Source of the DNA: Pseudidiomarina woesei
GTDB lineage: Bacteria; Pseudomonadota; Gammaproteobacteria; Enterobacterales; Alteromonadaceae
Direction: 5' to 3'
DNA: 49,582 bases
Assembly: GCF_001418345.1 (NCBI RefSeq)
Contig: NZ_LIPW01000010.1
Coordinates: forward strand, 1-49,582
Below are positions 1-5,954 of the stretch, piece by piece. Within the stretch, counting starts at the first letter, position 1, and each line of letters opens with the position of its first letter. Made by a program: the position numbers and the translations under genes. The notes beneath the pieces were generated by a model. The model searched no databases and was not told where the DNA came from. It saw only the letters and a list, made by a program, of their open reading frames with translations.

Positions 1-2
1 TA

Positions 3-479
3 GTCGCTGGATGTGCTGGTTTGCCGGATTATGCAGAACCGCCAACTGATACACCCTCTTCTAAGCTACTATTTAAACACGATTTTGAAGCACCTTTTCT
101 TGGGTACTCAACATTTGTAAATGTTCATACAGAAGAAGAACCTTGTGGCAAATCGTTTGGCTCTGATAGCGGTGCAAGACTTGTGGTTTTAGACAAGGGT
201 AATCCACTAATTTCTGAGTTGAATCCAGCCGGTGTAAGATTGTCAATAGATAAGAAATATACTTTTATGATTTTGTCAGTTGCTGGCCCAATTAATTGCG
301 CTATCTACACCTCATTTAGTCCCAAAGCAAATGAGAGTTATGAAATTAAAGTTTCTGGTGAACTTCATTCGTTTTCAAGATCATGCAAGGCTGAGCTATT
401 TAAGGCGGATGAAAATACTAAACAATTGTCTCCGGTAGAGTTTGAATATTATGGTAATTGTCACGAGTCTGCCGAATGA
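3..479 (+). CDS. Putative lipoprotein, 5'-truncated cassette gene
   Basis: The reading frame is open from the left edge, so the true start is outside the window. The first visible codons read V-A-G-C-A-G, which fits the end of a lipobox with Cys as the lipidation site; the remaining 150 or so residues would be the mature periplasmic or surface domain. Several Cys residues could form disulfides. No catalytic motif or known family is recognised. The gene stops at TGA 477-479, three bases before an attC site, so it is the cargo of an integron cassette. A TTG inside the frame at 21 could be mistaken for a start, but it lies after the lipobox. Lipoprotein assignment is inference from the motif; function is unknown. 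Confidence 0.6.
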   Translation, partial: VAGCAGLPDYAEPPTDTPSSKLLFKHDFEAPFLGYSTFVNVHTEEEPCGKSFGSDSGARLVVLDKGNPLISELNPAGVRLSIDKKYTFMILSVAGPINCAIYTSFSPKANESYEIKVSGELHSFSRSCKAELFKADENTKQLSPVEFEYYGNCHESAE

Positions 480-481
480 AC

Positions 482-613
482 ACATAACAAACGCCTCATG
501 GCACTCACTGTCGTTCGTTCGGACACACAATTCGTTGTGGAATTTGTATTTCGCTGCGCTACATTATTGCAAATTCCACAACAAATCGTGCGCCGCATAG
601 GCGAGCGTTACGC
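482..613 (+). other. attC recombination site 1 (132 nt, VCR-like size)
   Basis: The site opens with ATAACAAACGCCT and closes with AGGCGAGCGTTACGC, the paired outer boxes of an attC. Between them is a long imperfect palindrome with a perfect 12-bp core stem: TTGTGGAATTTG at 535-546 and CAAATTCCACAA at 570-581. Flanking sequence continues the pairing with several G-T wobbles. The length is like that of Vibrio-type repeats. The folded single strand is the integrase substrate in known integrons. The GTT at 607-609 marks the cassette boundary. Confidence 0.8.
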
Positions 614-631
614 ATACGACTGAGTGGTCTC

Positions 632-1873
632 ATGGGAAGAGTTGGACGCAAGAAGAGAATGAAGGCTTTCAGAAAGTCCTTAGGAATTGGTTTTAATATT
701 GCCGCTCCTAAAGTCTTCGATAGTGTAAAACGCACAGACGACTCACCTAAGCAGAACACTGAGAGTGACTTCATTTTCTATAATCGATCTGCTCGAACCG
801 AAATTGAAAAAATACGAAATTTGATTGAAGACTGTGTAAAGAACTATCCTCGTACGGAACAAAAGGAAATTATTTCTCGTCTTCGGTCCGGAGATGATGT
901 TCATTTTCGTTCTGCATGTTTTGAATTATTTATATATGAAGTACTGAGAAGACAGGGTTTTACACTAACTCCTCATCCAGAACTCCCCAATGGGAGTCCT
1001 TATAGGCCAGATTTTCTCGTTTCTGACACTGAAGGCCGGTGTTTTTATTTAGAAGCAGTCTTAGCAACAGAAAACAATGAATTAGATAGAGGTGGGGAAG
1101 CGAGAAAAGGAGCTGTTTTAGACACCTTGGCGAAATCTCCCCATGATAAATTTATGATTGCGCTGGACGATGAAGGAAGCCCCAAAAGTCCTCCTAGTGG
1201 TAAAAAATTAAAGAATCAGATTCATGCGTGGTTGGATTCTCTTGATCCTGATGAGGTGCTGGAAAAAATAGATAGTGCAGGCTTGGATAGCATCGAACCT
1301 TTGGTTTGGGCTCATGACGAGTGGCACTTGCAAATTCGCCCAATCCCTCTAAAGCCTGAACGAAGAGGACAGAGTTCTACCCTTATCGGCATCGGTGGTA
1401 GCGGGGGTGGCTGGGTCGATGCTTGGAGCCCCATTAGAGATGCAGTTAAGTTTAAGGGCGGGAAATATGGTGATCTCGAAATCCCCTTGGTTGTAGCTGT
1501 CAATTTAGATAGCTTCCATCTGGACCGAATCGATGAAATGCAGGCGCTTTTTGGGCAAGAGCAATTTGTTTTTAAACCTGGCAGCGATGCTGAGCCGGAA
1601 ATGCGAAGGGCACCAAATGGGGCATGGCATGGAAAAAGAGGGCCGCAGTATACGCGCGTTAGCGCTGCATGGATTTTTAATGACCTTCATGCTTCTTCCT
1701 TAGCGGTAAGGGATAGCACCATATATTTTAATCCCTGGGCCGCGTTGCCTGCTCCAGAATCATTGAAATGTTTCCCCTTTGCAGAGCCTCAGAATGACAA
1801 AATGCAGTGGAACAAAGGGCTCACATTTAGAGAGATATTTGAACTTCACGAGGGCTGGCCAGAAAATGCGTAA
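632..1873 (+). CDS. Uncharacterised integron cassette protein, PD-(D/E)XK-like pattern
   Basis: This is a 413-residue soluble protein with no signal peptide or membrane segment. I do not recognise a named family. Residues about 95-145 contain a helix with Glu (FELFIYEVLRRQGF, E98), then RPDFLV (D127), then CFYLEAVLA (E141). That order of E, then D, then E-x-x on a strand resembles the restriction-endonuclease-like PD-(D/E)XK fold, but the usual Lys is replaced by Val (E-A-V), so nuclease activity is uncertain. A Gly/Ser-rich loop near residue 253 and a C-terminal YFNPWAALP segment are other landmarks. The ATG at 632 lacks a clear ribosome site; the ATG at 659, preceded by AGAAGAGA, is an alternative start. 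The TAA stop lies within attC 2, typical of a cassette. Confidence 0.7.
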   Translation: MGRVGRKKRMKAFRKSLGIGFNIAAPKVFDSVKRTDDSPKQNTESDFIFYNRSARTEIEKIRNLIEDCVKNYPRTEQKEIISRLRSGDDVHFRSACFELFIYEVLRRQGFTLTPHPELPNGSPYRPDFLVSDTEGRCFYLEAVLATENNELDRGGEARKGAVLDTLAKSPHDKFMIALDDEGSPKSPPSGKKLKNQIHAWLDSLDPDEVLEKIDSAGLDSIEPLVWAHDEWHLQIRPIPLKPERRGQSSTLIGIGGSGGGWVDAWSPIRDAVKFKGGKYGDLEIPLVVAVNLDSFHLDRIDEMQALFGQEQFVFKPGSDAEPEMRRAPNGAWHGKRGPQYTRVSAAWIFNDLHASSLAVRDSTIYFNPWAALPAPESLKCFPFAEPQNDKMQWNKGLTFREIFELHEGWPENA

Positions 1874-1939
1874 CAAGGCGCTGTTGCCGGACTGGTTTTC
1901 CGCTGCGCTCCAAACCAGCCGCAAAGCGCGGCGTTATGC
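1868..1939 (+). other. attC recombination site 2 (72 nt)
   Basis: The site runs from GCGTAACAAGGCG to GCGGCGTTATGC and overlaps the stop codon of the preceding gene. The inner stem pairs CTGGTTT with AAACCAG around a loop. GTTATGC at 1933-1939 fits the GTTRRRY core well enough to place the cassette junction. Its central 36 nt (1887-1922) differ from the matching part of attC 3 at only two positions, while attC 1 is unrelated in this part. Confidence 0.85.
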
Positions 1940-1943
1940 TCTT

Positions 1944-1948
1944 AGGAG
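1944..1948 (+). promoter_or_regulatory. Ribosome binding site deciding a cassette gene start
   Basis: AGGAG sits eight bases before the ATG at 1957, just beyond the attC 2 junction. It argues that translation begins at 1957 rather than at the in-frame ATG at 1936 within the recombination site. Confidence 0.6.
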
Positions 1949-1956
1949 TATATGCA

Positions 1957-2745
1957 ATGTATGTGTTTGAAATCGTAACCCCTGGAACATGGCTCGAAAG
2001 TGAGGATCGGGATTGGTCGTGGAAAATCGGAAATCTGCTGCAATCACTCAAATCACAATATTTTGAGGCAAATTTTGCATTGAACTTGTTTACTGAAGCC
2101 AGATCTGTCTGCCCCTCAGTCGCTGACCGTGAAAACTGGGAACGAGATGCCCAACGAAGGAGTGAGATTAGGCGGGAAATAGAGCAAGAGTACGGTGGGT
2201 TTCCGGGGCACGAGCAGTGGGATGAGATCAATTTTAAAACCGAAGTCCGGTTCAAAAGAGAAAAATGGTCGAATGGATTTCAACCACGGGAATTCGAGCA
2301 CAATTTACCTTTCATATACGCTCGAGCCTTTCTCTACGCTATTGATTCATTTGACAAGTTCCTTGGGGTTTTATCAAGAGAAGACGGTGTGCCGGAAATC
2401 GTTGCAGAGCTGCATGGCCAGGTAGGCGAAGCATTTCCCGATCTTCGAGGAGTAAGGAACAGCGCTCAGCACTTGGAAGATAGATCGCGTGGCCTTGGTG
2501 CTGGAAGGAACCCGAAGCCTCTGGATCTGAAGCCAGTTGAAAACAATATGATAAGCGCCCCCAACGGAGGTGTGCTTATTCTCAACTCCCTTAATGGCTC
2601 CAAATATGGCTCAACAATGGCTGACGGTCATTATGGGGAGGTTGATGTGTCACCGGAATCAATGGAGAGGCTTCAAAATATTCTGCAACAGACATTGGAA
2701 GCATTCGACTGGCATGGGCCAAAACAGCATGGTCCAAGTGCTTGA
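1957..2745 (+). CDS. Uncharacterised integron cassette protein with HEPN-like RNxxxH motif
   Basis: This predicted cytosolic protein has 262 residues and belongs to no family I can name. An ATG at 1936 lies inside the attC junction; the ATG at 1957, eight bases after AGGAG (1944-1948), is the better start. The middle is rich in charged helices. Residues 161-175 read PDLRGVRNSAQHLED, which contains R167-N168-x3-H172. An Arg followed by a polar residue and a His after four intervening residues is the catalytic signature of HEPN ribonucleases (Rx4-6H), and it follows a helical segment as expected. HEPN proteins act as toxins or defence effectors, often with a nucleotidyltransferase partner, but none is seen here. 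The HEPN assignment rests on one short motif and is tentative. Confidence 0.7.
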   Translation: MYVFEIVTPGTWLESEDRDWSWKIGNLLQSLKSQYFEANFALNLFTEARSVCPSVADRENWERDAQRRSEIRREIEQEYGGFPGHEQWDEINFKTEVRFKREKWSNGFQPREFEHNLPFIYARAFLYAIDSFDKFLGVLSREDGVPEIVAELHGQVGEAFPDLRGVRNSAQHLEDRSRGLGAGRNPKPLDLKPVENNMISAPNGGVLILNSLNGSKYGSTMADGHYGEVDVSPESMERLQNILQQTLEAFDWHGPKQHGPSA

Positions 2746-2843
2746 GCATAACCAGTCATTCAAGTTCGTTCCGGCCCTTACGGGCTTCCACCGGACTGGT
2801 TTTCCGCCGCGCTCCAAGCCAGCCGCCAATGCGAGCGTTAACG
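2746..2843 (+). other. attC recombination site 3 (about 98 nt)
   Basis: The site begins just after the TGA stop with GCATAACCAGTCATT and ends with AATGCGAGCGTTAACG. The centre contains CCGGACTGGTTTTCCGC and CCAAGCCAGCCGC, nearly identical to attC 2. The outer arms pair less well than those of sites 1 and 2, so the left edge is approximate. It is the last attC in the array; none follows the next gene. Confidence 0.7.
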
Positions 2844-2893
2844 TCCGCTGTTGGCACATAGCGGAACTTTAAGTCCAACCAATAGGAACAACC

Positions 2894-3289
2894 TTGAAGT
2901 ACAAAATAACTTTACTAATCGCATTAATATTTACGCTGTCAGCCTGCACAACGGGTCAACTTTATTACCAAGACCAGGCGGGCAATCGTGTTATGGGCTG
3001 CAATGTTGAATTTGTCGGTATGCCAAGTGTGGACAAGTTTGCCGTTGAGTACGCTTTAAGCCACTGTGCAAAAAAAGCTGCGGAGAAAGGCTATCGCCTA
3101 GACAAAGAACAAGCGTATTTATTAGAGCTTGATTTGACGATTCCAGAAGCACCAAATGCTCAGTCGTGGAATCATGAGCTTGCTGAGCGCGAATACGAGA
3201 AAGGGAATCTTTCGAAAAAAGAGTATGGTTATATTGTGGCCTATATTGATATGGGGCTAGCTACGGCTGGTCGTCCTAGCCCCGATTAG
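2894..3289 (+). CDS. Small lipoprotein after the last attC
   Basis: This 131-residue lipoprotein starts at TTG 2894, supported by AGGA eight bases upstream and by the signal peptide it opens. Residues 1-18 (MKYKITLLIALIFTLSAC) have a Lys-containing n-region, a hydrophobic core and an LSAC lipobox with C18 as the lipidated residue. The mature part has a few Cys residues and a charged helical C-terminus and matches no family I know. It follows attC 3 in the cassette direction but has no attC after it. It may be a terminal cassette that lost its site, or the first resident gene beyond the array. It converges with the mipA-like gene ten bases away. Confidence 0.65.
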   Translation: MKYKITLLIALIFTLSACTTGQLYYQDQAGNRVMGCNVEFVGMPSVDKFAVEYALSHCAKKAAEKGYRLDKEQAYLLELDLTIPEAPNAQSWNHELAEREYEKGNLSKKEYGYIVAYIDMGLATAGRPSPD

Positions 3290-3299
3290 AGTTAAAAGC

Positions 3300-4127
3300 T
3301 TAAAAGAACATATAAATAAAGCCGACACCAAGCTCCGCTTCATAGTCGCCACGGGCAATTGGGCTGTTACGAACATCGCTACTGTAGTGCTCGTATAGGC
3401 CTTCAACGAACACTAACCAGTTGTCGTTAATGTAAGTGCGATAGTTGTAATGCAAGCCAATTGAGCGAATACCGCTGTCGAGGTACGTTTGGTTATACCC
3501 TGATGCAGCAGCTTGCGCGGCATTAACACCAAAGTCCTTATTGGCACGGTCGCTGTCGTGGTAAACCGCAACTACTGATAACTCGTGACCGGTACCGTCG
3601 AGTTGCTCACCGAAGCGTGTGCCGACGCCGAAAATACCAATGTTGCCGTCTTCACTAGCAATCACGCGGCCATCAAGCCAGTAACGCCAGTCGGCATCGA
3701 AAGCACGGCGTGCTTGCAGCACAAATTCAGCACCTTCGTCAGAATCGCCCATGCCGTTCAAATAGCCGTCATCAGAGTCTGCTTCTTCACGGCCTTCATC
3801 AAAGCCAACAGTGGCCTCGAATAGCCATACGTCGTCACGTAGGCCGCGCCAACCTAGGGCTTCACCGGCAAAGTAGAAAATATTATCGCCGCTGCGCCAT
3901 TGCAGGGCGCCAGCAGGGTCAGCTTCGAAGCCGAATTCGTCTGAGCCTTCATAGGCTGATTCATATTCAACACCCGCGCCCAAGCCTAAAGCCCAACCAT
4001 CTTGACCTTTGGTAAAGTCATCAAGAGAAGGCAAAGGCACTAATGCTGTTTTTTCTTGAGCAACTGTTGCTGGCGCGAAAGTAGCAGCTAAAGCTAGTGG
4101 CAACAATAAAGCGGCAAATTTTTTCAT
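3300..4127 (-). CDS. MipA/OmpV family outer membrane protein
   Basis: This 275-residue predicted outer-membrane beta-barrel starts with a signal peptide (MKKFAALLLPLALAATFAPATVAQ). Features of the MipA/OmpV family include YEGSDEFGFEADP near the N-terminus, a FGVNAAQAAAS segment, the DVRNSPIARG segment before the last strands, and alternating strands ending in a C-terminal aromatic (YMFF), the signal for BAM-mediated insertion. The start at 4127 is preferred because GGAG lies seven bases upstream; an in-frame ATG two codons earlier abuts that site. Family members serve as scaffolds for peptidoglycan enzymes or as stress porins; the ligand here is unknown. A perfect palindrome lies 23 bases upstream. 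Confidence 0.85.
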   Translation of the reverse strand: MKKFAALLLPLALAATFAPATVAQEKTALVPLPSLDDFTKGQDGWALGLGAGVEYESAYEGSDEFGFEADPAGALQWRSGDNIFYFAGEALGWRGLRDDVWLFEATVGFDEGREEADSDDGYLNGMGDSDEGAEFVLQARRAFDADWRYWLDGRVIASEDGNIGIFGVGTRFGEQLDGTGHELSVVAVYHDSDRANKDFGVNAAQAAASGYNQTYLDSGIRSIGLHYNYRTYINDNWLVFVEGLYEHYSSDVRNSPIARGDYEAELGVGFIYMFF

Positions 4128-4150
4128 GGTCATTCTCCAACTAAACCAAT

Positions 4151-4169
4151 AGACAAAAAGGTTTTGTCT
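4151..4169 (-). promoter_or_regulatory. Perfect inverted repeat upstream of the mipA-like gene
   Basis: AGACAAAA and TTTTGTCT form 8-bp arms around a 3-base centre, 23 bases before the start codon. It could be a repressor operator or a 5' UTR hairpin. No family of regulator can be named from the half-site. Confidence 0.45.
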
Positions 4170-4277
4170 CGTCCACCAATTACGTTAGCTAACTTACCTT
4201 GGATCTAAGAAACGGCCGAAATATCTAAATTGCGATAAATCAAGCTGGCGTGAATTTAATTTTTTATCTACACTCTG

Positions 4278-4289
4278 TATATTCAATAT
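4278..4289 (+). promoter_or_regulatory. Probable vapBC promoter with overlapping palindrome
   Basis: TATATT at 4278-4283 is a fair -10 element and overlaps the perfect palindrome ATATTCAATAT (4279-4289). VapB and VapBC complexes typically repress their own promoter through such palindromes. No strong -35 is seen. Confidence 0.35.
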
Positions 4290-4326
4290 GTATATCCAAC
4301 CTGAATCTGATGGTTTCTGGGGCTAT

Positions 4327-4560
4327 ATGAAAGCAAAAACAAAACTATTTAAAAGCAACCAGACACAGGCTGTGCGGTTGCCAAAAGACGTCGCGTTTCC
4401 CGATGGTGTCACCGATGTTGAGGTACTTGTGGTTGGTGAGAGTCGTATTATTACGCCAGCGAAATCAAGCTGGCGCACGTGGTTTGCGGGCGAGCCATTA
4501 AGCGATGACTTTATGGTTGAGCGTGATCAGCCCGAAGAACAACAGCGTGATACGTTATGA
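4327..4560 (+). CDS. vapB: VapB family antitoxin
   Basis: This 77-residue antitoxin is the usual size for VapB. The N-terminus MKAKTKLFKSNQTQAVRLPKD is the swapped-hairpin AbrB/SpoVT DNA-binding domain, with the family hallmark S/T-QAVRLPK. The acidic C-terminal tail (SDDFMVERDQPEEQQ) is the part that wraps and blocks the PIN toxin. The frame is open upstream to an ATG at 4288, but the shorter start at 4327 matches the family length and N-terminal motif; the ribosome site is weak (GGGG). The last four bases overlap the toxin start (ATGA), indicating translational coupling. The pair lies close to an integron array but is separated from it by another gene and has no attC. Confidence 0.9.
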   Translation: MKAKTKLFKSNQTQAVRLPKDVAFPDGVTDVEVLVVGESRIITPAKSSWRTWFAGEPLSDDFMVERDQPEEQQRDTL

Positions 4561-5006
4561 ACCTTCGCTACATGCTCGATACCAGCATTTGTATTTATGT
4601 GATGAAGAATCGGCCTGAATTTCTAGCTGATTTATTTGATGCGCACGCGCGTGAATTATGCGTCAGTTCGGTGACTGCCATGGAGCTTTATTATGGCGTT
4701 GAGTGCTCACAACAGCGGGTGACAAACGCTGATAAATTAGAAAGTTTCTTATCTCGTTTAGAAGTGCTGGAATACGACACTGCCGCCGCTTATCAAACCG
4801 CCATTATTCGCGCAGAGCTGCGTCGTTTGGGAACACCAATCGGCGCTTATGATGGCATGATTTCAGGGCACGCTAGAGCAAATTCGCTCACTGTCGTCAC
4901 TAATAACGAACGCGAGTTTGCACGAATACCTGGGCTCATGACAGAAAATTGGCTTCAGCAAGCGCCGCAGTCAATCATCAACGAACCGCAGCCGGCTTAC
5001 CGATAA
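4557..5006 (+). CDS. vapC: VapC family PIN-domain ribonuclease toxin
   Basis: This 149-residue protein consists of a PIN domain. The acidic residues expected to bind Mg are present: D8 in YMLDTSICIYV, E43 in TAMELYYGV and D99 in IGAYDGMISGHA. The TNNEREFARIPGLMTENW stretch is the conserved C-terminal strand region, with Asn at 116-117 near the fourth site. Known VapC toxins cleave initiator tRNA or other structured RNAs and are neutralised by the cognate VapB; the target here is not predictable. It overlaps vapB by four bases. The active-site set appears intact, so the toxin is probably functional. Confidence 0.92.
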   Translation: MNLRYMLDTSICIYVMKNRPEFLADLFDAHARELCVSSVTAMELYYGVECSQQRVTNADKLESFLSRLEVLEYDTAAAYQTAIIRAELRRLGTPIGAYDGMISGHARANSLTVVTNNEREFARIPGLMTENWLQQAPQSIINEPQPAYR

Positions 5007-5025
5007 CGACTTAAAGCTTCAGCTG

Positions 5026-5949
5026 TTACTGCATGCCTTTCAAAAATGCCACCACGCTGCGCCCGAGTGAGCTATGCTCGTAGCCGCCTTCTAGGGTGGC
5101 GACAATGCGGCCGTCACAATGGCGCTCAGCGAGCTCTTTCAGTTCACGGCCTATCCAATGGTAGTCGGTTTCGGTGAGTTTAAACTGCGCCATGTCGTCT
5201 TCTAAATGGCCGTCAAAACCGGCAGACACCATAATCAACTGCGGCGCAAAAGCATCAATAGCGGGGAACCAGCGCTCGCGCACAGCGGCCTGCCACGTCG
5301 GGCCGTCACAACCGGCAGGCAGCGGAATATTAATCACTTCATGGCTGATGGTTTCGGTGCCTGAGTTGGGGTACAGCGGGTGTTGAAACGAGCTACAAAA
5401 CAGCACGCGCTCGTCGTTTAAGAAAATATCTTCGGTGCCGTTGCCGTGGTGTACGTCAAAATCCACAATAGCGACGCGCTCAATGCCGTAAGTATGCATG
5501 GCGTAGGCGGTGGCCACCGCAATATTGTTGAAAATACAAAAGCCCATGGCGGCGTCCCAGGTGGCGTGGTGGCCGGGGGGGCGCACCATGCAAAAGGCTC
5601 GGCGGTTTTCAGCGGTAAACACTTCGTCAACCGCGCACATACCACTGCCTGCAGCATACAACGCTGCGCGCAAGGTGCCGGCGGTCATCATGGTGTCGGG
5701 GTCTAACCATATATGCTGATCGGGTTCGGTGGGCGCGCGTTCAAACACGTCGTCTATGTAGTTAGCGGCGTGCACGCGCAGTAAGTCTTCGCGTTCAGCG
5801 GGTTTGGCGTCTTTTTGCGTGAGCGCGAACTCCATGCCTGAGCGAATAATCTGGTCATTTATAGCAGCAATACGCGCGGGTTCTTCGGGGTGCACTTCTG
5901 ACACGCGATGCAAACTGCAATAGGGGTGACTAAATACGGTGATGGACAT
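5026..5949 (-). CDS. Histone deacetylase family (class II-like) deacetylase
   Basis: This 307-residue arginase/deacetylase-fold enzyme carries the full HDAC motif set: HPEEPAR (20-26), RPPGHHA with the catalytic His pair H127/H128, GFCIFNN, DFDVHHGNGT with zinc ligands D165 and H167, SAGFDGH with zinc ligand D246, and LEGGYE with the transition-state Tyr Y290. Bacterial members remove acyl groups from lysines, polyamines or small amides; the substrate cannot be read from sequence. The start is five bases after the stop of the acetyl-CoA hydrolase/GNAT gene, so the two are almost surely cotranscribed. This pairs an acetyltransferase with a deacetylase. It ends 19 bases from the convergent vapC. 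Confidence 0.92.
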   Translation of the reverse strand: MSITVFSHPYCSLHRVSEVHPEEPARIAAINDQIIRSGMEFALTQKDAKPAEREDLLRVHAANYIDDVFERAPTEPDQHIWLDPDTMMTAGTLRAALYAAGSGMCAVDEVFTAENRRAFCMVRPPGHHATWDAAMGFCIFNNIAVATAYAMHTYGIERVAIVDFDVHHGNGTEDIFLNDERVLFCSSFQHPLYPNSGTETISHEVINIPLPAGCDGPTWQAAVRERWFPAIDAFAPQLIMVSAGFDGHLEDDMAQFKLTETDYHWIGRELKELAERHCDGRIVATLEGGYEHSSLGRSVVAFLKGMQ

Positions 5950-5954
5950 CTAAC

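Larger units (their letters stand above)
1..2843 (+). mobile_element. Integron gene-cassette array (3' portion)
   Basis: Three attC-type sites lie in the same orientation at about 482-613, 1868-1939 and 2746-2843. Each directly follows the stop codon of a plus-strand gene, which is the one-gene-plus-attC layout of integron cassettes. Using the GTT cut in each right-hand box, complete cassettes run from about 608 to 1933 and from 1934 to 2837; a further cassette is cut by the left edge. Cassettes are read away from attI, so the integrase gene and attI should lie left of base 1. No integrase, resistance gene or transposase is present in the window. Whether the array is a sedentary chromosomal one or a mobile one cannot be decided here. 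Confidence 0.8.

Noticed and set aside
21..23. TTG as the start of the first gene
   Set aside because: The frame is open to the left edge and a lipobox-like VAGC lies upstream of this codon, so it is internal.
2570..2872. Overlapping reading frames inside cassette 3 and its attC
   Set aside because: They are frame shadows of the 262-residue gene and the attC palindrome, with no ribosome site or motif.
3287..3300. GAGTTAAAAGC as a remnant attC right box after the small lipoprotein gene
   Set aside because: It resembles GTTRRRY only loosely, and no matching left box or palindrome is present.
4278..5006. vapBC as an integron cassette
   Set aside because: Toxin-antitoxin cassettes are common in integrons, but no attC lies after vapC or before vapB and the minus-strand mipA-like gene separates the pair from the array.
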